This document shows, piece by piece, positions 35,055 to 43,493 of a DNA stretch of 64,000 nt; within the stretch, counting starts at the first letter, position 1; every line of letters starts with the position of its first letter. The notes under the pieces were generated by a model. It worked only from the letters and a program-made list of their open reading frames with translations. It was not told where the DNA came from and searched no databases. A program made the position numbers and the translations under genes. Source of the stretch: Aequorivita marisscotiae (lineage in GTDB: Bacteria; Bacteroidota; Bacteroidia; Flavobacteriales; Flavobacteriaceae). The stretch is taken from positions 1,302,001-1,366,000 of the forward strand of contig NZ_CP122379.1 of NCBI RefSeq assembly GCF_029814825.1, read 5' to 3'.

Positions 35055-35076
35055 CGCCCACAAAAAAACAAAACTT

Positions 35077-35598
35077 ATGAAAAAATTATTTGGATTATTA
35101 TTTTTAGCTCTTGCTTTTACTGCTTGTTCAAGCGATGATGACAGCAGCAGTAACGAAGCATCTATCGAAGGTACTTGGAAAATGACAGCTTTCAACACTG
35201 AAAATGCCTACGACTTAAACAATGATGGCACAGCTTCAACAAGCGTTATGGACGAAACTAACTGTTACCAAAACGAAACAATTGTTTTTAATGCAGATGG
35301 TACGGGAACGGCTTTTAATACTTCGTATGCTGATATTGAACTAACTTTGGTTGCGGGAACTACAGACGAATATGAGTACACTGTAACTTGTGTTTCTGAA
35401 GATGATTCTACTCCGTTTTTATACACTCAAAACGGAAATACAATTACCCTAACTATGGGAGGTTTTAACCAAGATGTAACTCTTTCAGGAAATACACTTA
35501 CATACGTATTTGAAGAAGGTTTTTACGTAGAAGTTGACAACAACGGAACAACTACAACAGTAACTGAAGATATTACTTTTGTTTTTACAAAACAGTAA
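35077..35598 (+). CDS. Lipocalin-like surface lipoprotein
   Basis: 173 residues. A lipoprotein signal peptide (LFGLLFLALAFTACSSDDD) with Cys at about 18; the SSDDDSSS directly after it fits the acidic lipoprotein export signal that sends Bacteroidota lipoproteins to the cell surface. The body ISIEGTWKMTAFN onward is beta-rich with a lipocalin-like GTW opening and one later Cys pair. Small proteins like this are frequent in Flavobacteriaceae; ligand unknown. It is sandwiched between the polA 3' remnant and intact polA, and ends at a shared terminator. Confidence 0.85.
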   Translation: MKKLFGLLFLALAFTACSSDDDSSSNEASIEGTWKMTAFNTENAYDLNNDGTASTSVMDETNCYQNETIVFNADGTGTAFNTSYADIELTLVAGTTDEYEYTVTCVSEDDSTPFLYTQNGNTITLTMGGFNQDVTLSGNTLTYVFEEGFYVEVDNNGTTTTVTEDITFVFTKQ

Positions 35599-35620
35599 GA
35601 TTAAATTTCTAAATTGAAAA

Positions 35621-35645
35621 GAGCCGAAAGTAAAACTTTCGGCTC
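35621..35645. terminator. Bidirectional terminator between the lipoprotein gene and polA
   Basis: A perfect 10-pair hairpin, GAGCCGAAAG (35621-35630) / CTTTCGGCTC (35636-35645), flanked by A and T tracts. Confidence 0.85.
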
Positions 35646-35685
35646 TTTTATTTTCTGCCAACTGCCACTGAATACTGCTAACTTA

Positions 35686-38520
35686 TTAATGCGCTTCCAA
35701 CCAATTCTCCCCAACACCCAAATCAACATCCAACGGCACGGTGAGTTTATAAGCGTTCTCCATCTCGTGCTTTACCATTGCTTGTAATTTCTCAAGCTCT
35801 GGCTTATAGGCGTCAAAAACCAATTCATCATGCACTTGGAGTAGCATTTTACTTTGATAATTTTCTTCCTCCAATTTTTTGAAAATGTTAATCATTGCAA
35901 TTTTTATGATATCTGCGGCACTTCCCTGTATTGGAGCGTTCACAGCATTTCTTTCTGCCGCGCCACGTACAACTTGGTTGCTTCCGTTTATGTCTTTTAG
36001 GTAGCGTCTTCTGCCCAAAACAGTTTGCACATAGCCGTTTTCTCGAGCAAATTGAATTTGCTCGCTTATATAATTGCGAAGTTTGGGATAGGTTTTATAA
36101 TAGGTATCGATCAACTCCTTGGCTTCAGTGCGGGAAAGGTCGGTCTGGTTGCTGAGGCCGAAAGCTGAAACGCCGTAAATAATCCCAAAGTTTACGGTTT
36201 TGGCATTGCTTCGTTGCTCCCGTGTTACTTCACTTAAAGGCACATTGAACACTTTTGAAGCCGTGGAGGCGTGAATATCCTCGCCATTTTTAAAGGCTTC
36301 AATCATATTATCCTCTTCGCTCAACGCGGCAATAATGCGGAGTTCTATCTGACTATAATCCGCTGCCATTAAAACGTAATCCTCGTTTCTTGGGATAAAT
36401 GCCTTTCGCACCTCACGCCCGCGTTCGGTACGGATTGGAATATTCTGCAAATTTGGGTTGTTACTGCTTAAACGTCCAGTTGCGGCAACGGTTTGCATAT
36501 AGTCGGTATGCACACGGCCGGTAGCTTTTTCAACTTGTTCGGGCAGCGCATCAACATACGTGCTTTTTAATTTTGCTAAACCACGGTATTCCAAAACATC
36601 GCGGATTATTTTGTGGTCTTTCGCCAAATAGGAAAGTACATCTTCGGCAGTAGAATATTGGCCTGTTTTGGTTTTTTTCGGCTTGTCTATCAGTTTCATT
36701 TTTCCGAATAGAATTTCGCCCAACTGTTTCGGGGATGCAATATTAAATTCTTCTCCAGCTTCTTCGTAAATATTTTTCTCAAGTTGAAGAATGTCTTTGT
36801 CCAATTGTTCGGAAAGATTTTTGAGGAAATCTTTATCTAAATTAATGCCTTCCAATTCCATTGCTGCAAGAACGCGAAGTAAGGGCACTTCAATTTCGTC
36901 AAAGAGTTTTTGGGTATTGGCTTCGCCCAATTCTTTTTCGAAATGTTCTTTTAGCTGAAACGTTACGTCTGCATCCTCAACGGCGTATTCGGTTTGTTTT
37001 TCAATTTCAACATCGCGCATACTTAATTGATTTTTACCTTTTTTACCAATTAATTCGGTGATGGCAACGGGGGTGTAGTTTAAATACGTTTCGCTTAAAA
37101 CATCCATATTGTGCCGCATATCTGGGTTTATCAGGTAGTGCGCGAGCATCGTGTCAAAGAGTTTTCCCCTGACCGAAATGCTGTATTTGGCCAAAACTTT
37201 GATATCGTATTTTAAATTCTGACCAATTTTCTGAATAGATTCATTTTCAAAAAAAGGACGCAGAGCTTCAATTAATTGTTGAGCCTCCTCTTTGCTTTCT
37301 GGAAACGGCATATAAAAACCCTTTCCTTTTTCCCAAGAAAAAGCAATGCCTACCAATTCTGCTTCCAGCGGATTTAACCCTGTGGTTTCAGTGTCGAAAC
37401 ACACGCTCTGTTGCGCCATTAAATTTTGAAGAAACAGTTTGGTACCCATCCCCGGATTTACGGTTTGGTAAAAATGTTCGGTATTTGTAATGGTAGCGCG
37501 CGAGTTGTAATCTTTAATTTCTTGAGTAGCCTCGCCACCGCCACCAAATAATGAAAACTGTCCGCTTCCCGCAGAAGAAGCACTTTTTGCAGTTTCAGAA
37601 TTTGAAATTTGCGTAACTTTTTCTGTCGCGCCTTCTTCTGAAAATAGTTTTAAAAACTGGTCTTTTAGTCGTCTAAATTCAAGCTCTTCAAAAATCTGCT
37701 GTACTTTTTCGCCATCGGGCATGGAGAGTTCGTAATTGGCTTCATTAAAAGTAACGTCGCATTGGGTATTGATGGTAGCGAGTTTTTTAGAGAGCATACC
37801 CAGTTCGGCATTTGCTTCAACCTTCTCCTTCATTTTACCTTTTAGCTGGTCTGTATTCGCCAAAAGATTTTCCATGGAGCCAAATTCTGCAATAAATTTT
37901 TTCGCGGTTTTATCGCCTACCCCTGGCAGTCCGGGTATATTATCACTGGCATCGCCCATCATTCCTAAATAATCAATTACTTGTTCGGGGCGTTCTACGC
38001 TAAAACGCTTTTGCACCTCAGGAATTCCCCAAATTTCTATTGCGTTACCCATTCGGGCGGGGCGGTACATAAAAATATTTTCGGTAACCAATTGTGCAAA
38101 ATCTTTATCGGGAGTTACCATAAAAACTTGGTATCCTTGTTTTTCGGCTTGTTGGGCGAGAGTGCCAATAATATCATCGGCTTCCAAGCCCGAAAGTTCA
38201 ACACACGGAATGTGCATAGCTTTTATAATTTGCTGAATTATGGGGATTGATTGCTTTATTACATCGGGAGTAGCATCGCGATTGGCTTTGTATTCCGCAA
38301 ATAATTCGGTGCGCTCGGCACTTCCATCTTTATCAAAACATACTGCGAGATGGTCGGGTCTTTCGCGCCGTATTACATCGAAAAGTGAATTTAAAAAACC
38401 TAAAATAGCCGAGGTATCTTGCCCTTTGCTATTGATGGTCGGATTTTTTATAAGTGCGTAATACCCACGAAAAATTAGTGCGTATGCATCGAGAAGGAAA
38501 AGACGTTTTTGGGTGGTCAT
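35686..38520 (-). CDS. polA: DNA polymerase I
   Basis: 944 residues with all three domains. 5'-nuclease domain at 1-290 (LLDAYALIFRGYYAL, GLEADDIIGTLA, GDASDNIPGLPGVGDKTA). 3'-5' proofreading domain from about 360 with intact CFDTETTGLNP. Polymerase domain from about 560 with ATGRLSSNNPNLQNIP, MAADYSQIELRIIAALS, RSNAKTVNFGIIYG and QVHDELVFD, ending VGENWLEAH. Used in repair and Okazaki-fragment processing. Convergent with the lipoprotein gene. A second, decayed 3' end lies about 700 bases beyond its own stop. Confidence 0.98.
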   Translation of the reverse strand: MTTQKRLFLLDAYALIFRGYYALIKNPTINSKGQDTSAILGFLNSLFDVIRRERPDHLAVCFDKDGSAERTELFAEYKANRDATPDVIKQSIPIIQQIIKAMHIPCVELSGLEADDIIGTLAQQAEKQGYQVFMVTPDKDFAQLVTENIFMYRPARMGNAIEIWGIPEVQKRFSVERPEQVIDYLGMMGDASDNIPGLPGVGDKTAKKFIAEFGSMENLLANTDQLKGKMKEKVEANAELGMLSKKLATINTQCDVTFNEANYELSMPDGEKVQQIFEELEFRRLKDQFLKLFSEEGATEKVTQISNSETAKSASSAGSGQFSLFGGGGEATQEIKDYNSRATITNTEHFYQTVNPGMGTKLFLQNLMAQQSVCFDTETTGLNPLEAELVGIAFSWEKGKGFYMPFPESKEEAQQLIEALRPFFENESIQKIGQNLKYDIKVLAKYSISVRGKLFDTMLAHYLINPDMRHNMDVLSETYLNYTPVAITELIGKKGKNQLSMRDVEIEKQTEYAVEDADVTFQLKEHFEKELGEANTQKLFDEIEVPLLRVLAAMELEGINLDKDFLKNLSEQLDKDILQLEKNIYEEAGEEFNIASPKQLGEILFGKMKLIDKPKKTKTGQYSTAEDVLSYLAKDHKIIRDVLEYRGLAKLKSTYVDALPEQVEKATGRVHTDYMQTVAATGRLSSNNPNLQNIPIRTERGREVRKAFIPRNEDYVLMAADYSQIELRIIAALSEEDNMIEAFKNGEDIHASTASKVFNVPLSEVTREQRSNAKTVNFGIIYGVSAFGLSNQTDLSRTEAKELIDTYYKTYPKLRNYISEQIQFARENGYVQTVLGRRRYLKDINGSNQVVRGAAERNAVNAPIQGSAADIIKIAMINIFKKLEEENYQSKMLLQVHDELVFDAYKPELEKLQAMVKHEMENAYKLTVPLDVDLGVGENWLEAH

Positions 38521-38592
38521 AGTTTATATTTTATTCTGAAAATGTCCTCAGGCACAGTTACAGAAGTTGTTTTAAGATAGAAATTTTTTATA

Positions 38593-38620
38593 GTTCTCTA
38601 GGGCGCTCGAACGGACATTC
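38593..38620. repeat. TCGA-type dispersed intergenic repeat, copy 4
   Basis: Starts GTTCTCTAGGG and ends GCTCGAACGGACATTC, 21 of 28 bases identical to 19393-19420. It lies in the 224-base gap between polA and the isoaspartyl peptidase gene, where nothing else is seen. Confidence 0.5.
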
Positions 38621-38744
38621 ATCTTGTTTTCAAAAATAAAAATTACACTTCAGAAACGAAGGGTTTTATGTGAAAAAGAAAATTATAAATGAAGTGGATA
38701 ATTATGAATGGCAATTTGTATTTTTCCATCTTAAAATATTTTAG

Positions 38745-39674
38745 ATGAAAAAATACTCAATTGCAATACACGGCGGTGCCGGAACACTTATAAAAGGCTT
38801 AATGACTCCCGAAAAAGAAACCCAATATACAGCTGCTCTAAATGAAGCTTTGGAAAAGGGATATGCTGTTTTGGAGAATAATGGTTCGGCTATGGACGCT
38901 GTGGAGACGGCAGTAATGCATTTGGAAAATTCGCCACTTTTTAATGCAGGACGGGGAAGCGTTTTTACCAATGATGGCACTCACGAAATGGATGCGGCAA
39001 TAATGGATGGCCAAACTTTAGATGCTGGGGCGGTTTCCTTAATTAGCGGAATTAAAAACCCCATTTCATTAGCCCGGGATATTTTGGATAAAACAGAACA
39101 CGTTTTTCTGGCGGGAGAAGGCGCTATGCGTTTTGCGAAAAGCTTGGATTACGCATTGGAAAAACCTGAATACTTTTATGATGAGTTGCGCTATCAACAG
39201 TGGCAGGACATAAAAGATAGCGATGCTTTTCAATTAGATCACAGTGCGAAAAAAGACAGCAAATTTGGAACGGTGGGTGCTGTGGCCTGCGATAGTAACG
39301 GAAACATTGCTGCAGCAACTTCAACTGGTGGAATGACCAACAAGCGTTGGGGGCGCGTGGGCGATAGCCCAATGATTGGCGCCGGTAATTACGCCAACAA
39401 CAAAACCTGTGCTGTAAGCTGCACCGGAAGTGGCGAATTTTTTATCCGAGGTGTGGTAGCTTACGATGTGTCTTGTTTAATGGAATACAAAGGAATGTCT
39501 GTTGAAGAAGCCGCTAAAGAAGTCATCAATAAAAGAATTGTAGCAATTGGCGGCGACGGCGGTTTAATTGCCGTAGATGCCAAGGGCAATATAGCAATGC
39601 CTTTTAATACCGAAGGTATGTACCGCGGGTATAAAACTTCCGAAGGACAAAAGGAGATTTCTATTTATAAATAA
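38745..39674 (+). CDS. iaaA: Isoaspartyl peptidase / plant-type L-asparaginase (Ntn hydrolase)
   Basis: 309 residues, family T2. The precursor self-cleaves before Thr176 in KFGTVGAVACD, which becomes the N-terminal nucleophile. SIAIHGGAGT at the N-terminus, MDAVETAVMHLENSPLFNAGRG, and after the cleavage site TGGMTNKRWGRVGDSPMIGAG are the family signatures. The enzyme hydrolyses beta-aspartyl dipeptides, including the beta-Asp-Arg released from cyanophycin, and asparagine. No signal peptide. It stands directly beside the cyanophycinase gene (convergent), which supports a role in finishing cyanophycin breakdown. The symbol follows the E. coli enzyme. Confidence 0.92.
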   Translation: MKKYSIAIHGGAGTLIKGLMTPEKETQYTAALNEALEKGYAVLENNGSAMDAVETAVMHLENSPLFNAGRGSVFTNDGTHEMDAAIMDGQTLDAGAVSLISGIKNPISLARDILDKTEHVFLAGEGAMRFAKSLDYALEKPEYFYDELRYQQWQDIKDSDAFQLDHSAKKDSKFGTVGAVACDSNGNIAAATSTGGMTNKRWGRVGDSPMIGAGNYANNKTCAVSCTGSGEFFIRGVVAYDVSCLMEYKGMSVEEAAKEVINKRIVAIGGDGGLIAVDAKGNIAMPFNTEGMYRGYKTSEGQKEISIYK

Positions 39675-39727
39675 ATAAAAATTCTTAATCCTTTACTGCC
39701 AACCGTACCTCTATATTTATTTTGAAG

Positions 39728-40600
39728 TTACAGCGTTTCTGCATCTGTCATTTCAAGATGAATGGGAGAAATATGAATTCGCTTTTCTTTTATATCTAAT
39801 TTATCACCATTGGCTAAAATGTGAACTTTTAAATTGGTTATAGACATCGGGGAGCCTTCAGGGACCGCATCGCGATTGTTGTGAATTAATCTGCGAGGGT
39901 CAAAAAGAATTACCATTCCCGAACCAATTACTTCGCAATTATTGCGATTTTTAATTACCAAGCCGGTGTCTTCGGCTAAGCCAATGCCTACGCGCAATGG
40001 AAATTTGGCCATTGCTTCTGCCAATCTTCCAAAACGGCCGCGACGAATAAAATGCGAATCGATAATAAAGTTTGGAATAAAGCTCATTCCTTTTCCCATA
40101 CGTACAGCACCTTTGGTAAAAGCTTCCTGCACGCCACCACCCGTAATCATTTCTTCGCTCATACACATGGCTCCAGCACTGGTGCCTGCAATAACAAACT
40201 CTTCATTCTCGTACTTGTTCTTTATAATTTTATCTAAAGGAGTGCCGCCAATGTATTTTACTATTTTAGATTGATCGCCACCTGAGAACATTACGCAATC
40301 TGCTTTTTTCATCAGTTCCAAAAATTCTGGATTTTTGGCGTCTTTTCGTTCTCTGATGTCCATTACATGAACATTTTTACAACCTAATTTATTAAATGCG
40401 TCCAGATAATTTTCGCTTACTTCAACCGGAATGCTGGATGCGGTGGGTATTACAATTATTGTTGCATCTATACCGCCGCTTTCTCGCACCACGCGAGATA
40501 GAATACCGTTCTCAATATATTCTAGTGTATATCTTTCGTTTTCTCCGTTTCCTTTGTCTTCATTTCCACCTATGGGGATTAGGGTGCCTTTAACGCTCAT
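39728..40600 (-). CDS. cphB: Cyanophycinase
   Basis: 290 residues from the ATG at 40600. An upstream ATG at 40756 would overlap cphA and adds 52 unrelated residues, so it is rejected. LIPIGGNEDKG at the N-terminus, FSGGDQSKIVKYI, and AGTSAGAMCMSEE with the Ser nucleophile at about 141, then DSHFIRRGRFGRLAEAM, are cyanophycinase signatures (S51 serine peptidase fold). It cleaves cyanophycin to beta-Asp-Arg dipeptides. No signal peptide, so intracellular. It is divergent from cphA with a 96-base gap that must hold both promoters, and ends 53 bases from the isoaspartyl peptidase gene. Confidence 0.95.
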   Translation of the reverse strand: MSVKGTLIPIGGNEDKGNGENERYTLEYIENGILSRVVRESGGIDATIIVIPTASSIPVEVSENYLDAFNKLGCKNVHVMDIRERKDAKNPEFLELMKKADCVMFSGGDQSKIVKYIGGTPLDKIIKNKYENEEFVIAGTSAGAMCMSEEMITGGGVQEAFTKGAVRMGKGMSFIPNFIIDSHFIRRGRFGRLAEAMAKFPLRVGIGLAEDTGLVIKNRNNCEVIGSGMVILFDPRRLIHNNRDAVPEGSPMSITNLKVHILANGDKLDIKEKRIHISPIHLEMTDAETL

Positions 40601-40696
40601 GGATTTATTTGTTTTGCGGGCAAAAATACGCTTATTGTTAGAAAAAATAATCATATATTTATCAAATTCATACGAAACTAACAAATCCGTCAACTT

Positions 40697-43330
40697 ATGC
40701 GAATTAGAGAAATCAACGCCATGCGGGGACCTAACTACTGGTCTGTACGCCGTCATAAATTAATTGTAATGGTCCTAGATTTGGAGGAAATGGAAGAATT
40801 GCCATCCAATAAAATTGCCGGCTTTGGCGATAGGCTAAAAGCCATGTTTCCTACAATGTATAGCCATCGTTGCAGCGTGGGCGAGCCTGGTGGATTTTTC
40901 CAAAGAGTGGATGACGGCACTTGGATGGGGCATATTATCGAGCACATAGCTTTAGAAATTCAAACCTTGGCAGATATGGACACGGGTTTCGGAAGAACGC
41001 GCGATTATGGCGAAAAAGGCGTATATAATGTGGTATTCAGTTATATTGAAGAAAATGTGGGGCGTTATGCCGCAAAAGTTTCCGTAGCCATTTGTCAAGC
41101 ATTAATTGATGGAGAAGATTACGATTTAGAACCAGATATTCAGCGAATGCGCGAAATACGCGAAGACGAACGATTGGGGCCAAGCACAGGATCCATTGTG
41201 GAAGAAGCTGAAAGTAGGGGGATTCCCTGGATTCGTCTAAATAAATACTCCCTTTGCCAACTGGGGTATGGAGCAAATCAAAAACGAATTCAGGCTACGG
41301 TTACTTCAGAAACCAGCAGTATAGGAGTTGAACTTGCGTGCGATAAAGAAGATACAAAATACCTATTGGAACAGGCTGAGGTTCTCGTGCCGCGTGGCGA
41401 TATTATTGGCCGCGAAAGCAGTTTAAAAGAAGCTTGTAGCTATGTTGGCTTTCCACTGGTTGTTAAACCCGTAGGAGGAAATCACGGTCGCGGAATTACC
41501 GTTAACATAAAAAACTATGAAGACGCTTTAGTTGCATTTCACGCTGCAAAGGAAGTTTCGTCTAAAGTTATAATCGAAAAATATATAATTGGTGAAGATT
41601 ATCGTGTGTTGGTAATCAACAATATTTTGGTGGCAGCCGCAAAACGCACTCCCGCCAATGTAGTGGGCGATGGTAAATCTACAATTAAAGAATTGGTTGA
41701 TGTTGTTAATTTAGATCCGCGCCGAGGATACGGGCACGAAAATGTGCTCACAAAAATTACGATAAATAATTTAACGAAAACCGTTCTTGCCGCAAAAGGA
41801 TATACTGAAGATTCAATCCCGCCGAAGGGTGAAATGGTAATTTTAAAAGACACAGCAAACCTGAGTACGGGCGGAACCGCCGAAGATGTTACAGATATAT
41901 TGCATCCTTCAAATGTTTCCATGGTAGAACGAATTTCAAAAATAATAGATCTCGATATCTGTGGAATAGATATCATGACTACAGATATAAGTAAACCACT
42001 GGAAGAAACGGGTGGCGCTGTAATTGAAGTAAATGCCGGCCCAGGTTTTAGAATGCATTTGGCACCAACAACCGGCTTGCCCAGAAATGTTGCCGCCCCA
42101 GTTGTAGATAAACTTTTTCCGCAAGGAACAACGGGAAGGATTCCTATTATCGCAACTACAGGAACCAATGGAAAAACTACGACTACGAGGTTAATTGCCC
42201 ACATGGCAAAAATGAAAGGTTATAGAGTGGGTTACACCACAAGCGACGGCGTTTACATCCAAAATAGATTGTTGATGAAAGGCGATTGTACCGGACCTGC
42301 AAGTGCAGAGTTTGTTCTCAAAGACCCAACGGTAAACTTTGCCGTTTTAGAATGTGCCCGAGGTGGTTTATTGCGCGCTGGGCTAGGTTTTAAAAAATGC
42401 GATGTTGCTATTGTTACCAATGTAGCCGCAGATCATTTGGGATTAAAGGGAATACATACTGTTGAACAACTTGCAAAAGTTAAAGGTGTAATTCCAGAAA
42501 CAGTGTTGCCCGATGGATATGCTATTTTAAATGCCGATGACGATTTGGTGTATGAAATGCGAAGAAATATAAACTGTAACCTTGCCCTATTCTCTATGAA
42601 TGAAGAAAATCCGCGGATTTTGGCACTTCAAAAATTGGGTGGAATTACAGCTGTGTATGAAAACGGATATGTTACACTTTGCCGCGGCACGTGGAAAATG
42701 CGCATTATGAAAGCTGAAAATATTCCCTTAACCTATGGCGGTAAAGCTACGTTTATGATTCAAAATATTCTTCCAGCTATTATTGCAGCCAATGTGCGAG
42801 GCATTAGTATTGAAGATATGAAAATGGCTTTGGAAACTTTTATTCCTTCAGCTTCCCAAACACCTGGAAGATTAAATTTATTCGAGTTTGAAAATTTCAC
42901 AATCTTACTCGATTATGCGCATAATCCGGCAGGAATGCGTGCGCTTAAAAATTTCACCGATAATCTTGAAGCAACCGTTAAAGTTGGAATAATTGCCGGT
43001 GTGGGCGATAGAAGGGAAGAAGACACCAATGAATTGGGAAGTATTGCCGCCGAAATGTTCGACGAGATAATAATTCGTCAAGACAAACATTTACGTGGCA
43101 AATCTGAAGAGGCACTCATTAAAATGCTCAATGATGGCATAAAAATGAAAGACCCGAACAAAAAAACAACTATTATTCCTTCTGAAAAGGAAGCCATTAC
43201 CTACGCTGTTAAAAACGCGAAAAAGGGTTCGTTGATAATTTGCTGCAGCGACGTAATCCCTGATGCTTTAGAACTTGTAACGAAATTTAAGGAGCAGGAA
43301 AGTAAAGGTGAGTTAGTTTTTGCGCAGTAA
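40697..43330 (+). CDS. cphA: Cyanophycin synthetase
   Basis: 877 residues, the usual length. N-terminal domain (INAMRGPNYWSV to about 200), ATP-grasp domain (about 215-480; FPLVVKPVGGNHGRGI at about 252-267, VIEVNAGPGFRMHL) and a Mur-ligase-like domain (about 485-877) with P-loop IIATTGTNGKTTTTR and VTNVAADHLGLKG. It adds aspartate and then arginine alternately to build the multi-L-arginyl-poly-L-aspartate storage polymer. All domains look intact. With the adjacent cyanophycinase and isoaspartyl peptidase it makes a complete synthesis and turnover set. This is unusual but known outside cyanobacteria. Confidence 0.96.
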   Translation: MRIREINAMRGPNYWSVRRHKLIVMVLDLEEMEELPSNKIAGFGDRLKAMFPTMYSHRCSVGEPGGFFQRVDDGTWMGHIIEHIALEIQTLADMDTGFGRTRDYGEKGVYNVVFSYIEENVGRYAAKVSVAICQALIDGEDYDLEPDIQRMREIREDERLGPSTGSIVEEAESRGIPWIRLNKYSLCQLGYGANQKRIQATVTSETSSIGVELACDKEDTKYLLEQAEVLVPRGDIIGRESSLKEACSYVGFPLVVKPVGGNHGRGITVNIKNYEDALVAFHAAKEVSSKVIIEKYIIGEDYRVLVINNILVAAAKRTPANVVGDGKSTIKELVDVVNLDPRRGYGHENVLTKITINNLTKTVLAAKGYTEDSIPPKGEMVILKDTANLSTGGTAEDVTDILHPSNVSMVERISKIIDLDICGIDIMTTDISKPLEETGGAVIEVNAGPGFRMHLAPTTGLPRNVAAPVVDKLFPQGTTGRIPIIATTGTNGKTTTTRLIAHMAKMKGYRVGYTTSDGVYIQNRLLMKGDCTGPASAEFVLKDPTVNFAVLECARGGLLRAGLGFKKCDVAIVTNVAADHLGLKGIHTVEQLAKVKGVIPETVLPDGYAILNADDDLVYEMRRNINCNLALFSMNEENPRILALQKLGGITAVYENGYVTLCRGTWKMRIMKAENIPLTYGGKATFMIQNILPAIIAANVRGISIEDMKMALETFIPSASQTPGRLNLFEFENFTILLDYAHNPAGMRALKNFTDNLEATVKVGIIAGVGDRREEDTNELGSIAAEMFDEIIIRQDKHLRGKSEEALIKMLNDGIKMKDPNKKTTIIPSEKEAITYAVKNAKKGSLIICCSDVIPDALELVTKFKEQESKGELVFAQ

Positions 43331-43410
43331 AATGCAATAGACTTCACTTCTAAAATTCAATCTTAATTTAAAAAATTAGGGTTGTTTAAAAAGTTTGATT
43401 TTATATTAGC

Positions 43411-43470
43411 AAAAGCACAGTAGGGAATACGAGAACATTAATTCTCAATCTTGGTCTCAACTGTGCTTTA
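43411..43470. terminator. Nested hairpin between cphA and the sugar transporter gene
   Basis: Outer stem GCACAGT (43415-43421) / ACTGTGC (43460-43466) with an inner GAGAA (43431-43435) / TTCTC (43442-43446) stem, and AAAA before and TTT after. It lies between convergent genes, so it is probably a shared terminator, but the loop is large and another RNA element is possible. Confidence 0.4.
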
Positions 43471-43493
43471 TGCTTAATATGGAATCTTATGTG

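Noticed and set aside
34853..35071. 72-codon minus-strand open frame
   Set aside because: It is out of frame with the polA 3' remnant that explains this DNA, and its sequence has no protein character.
40600..40756. Longer cyanophycinase start at 40756
   Set aside because: It would overlap cphA by 60 bases, and the added 52 residues lack similarity to the family; the ATG at 40600 starts the known N-terminus.
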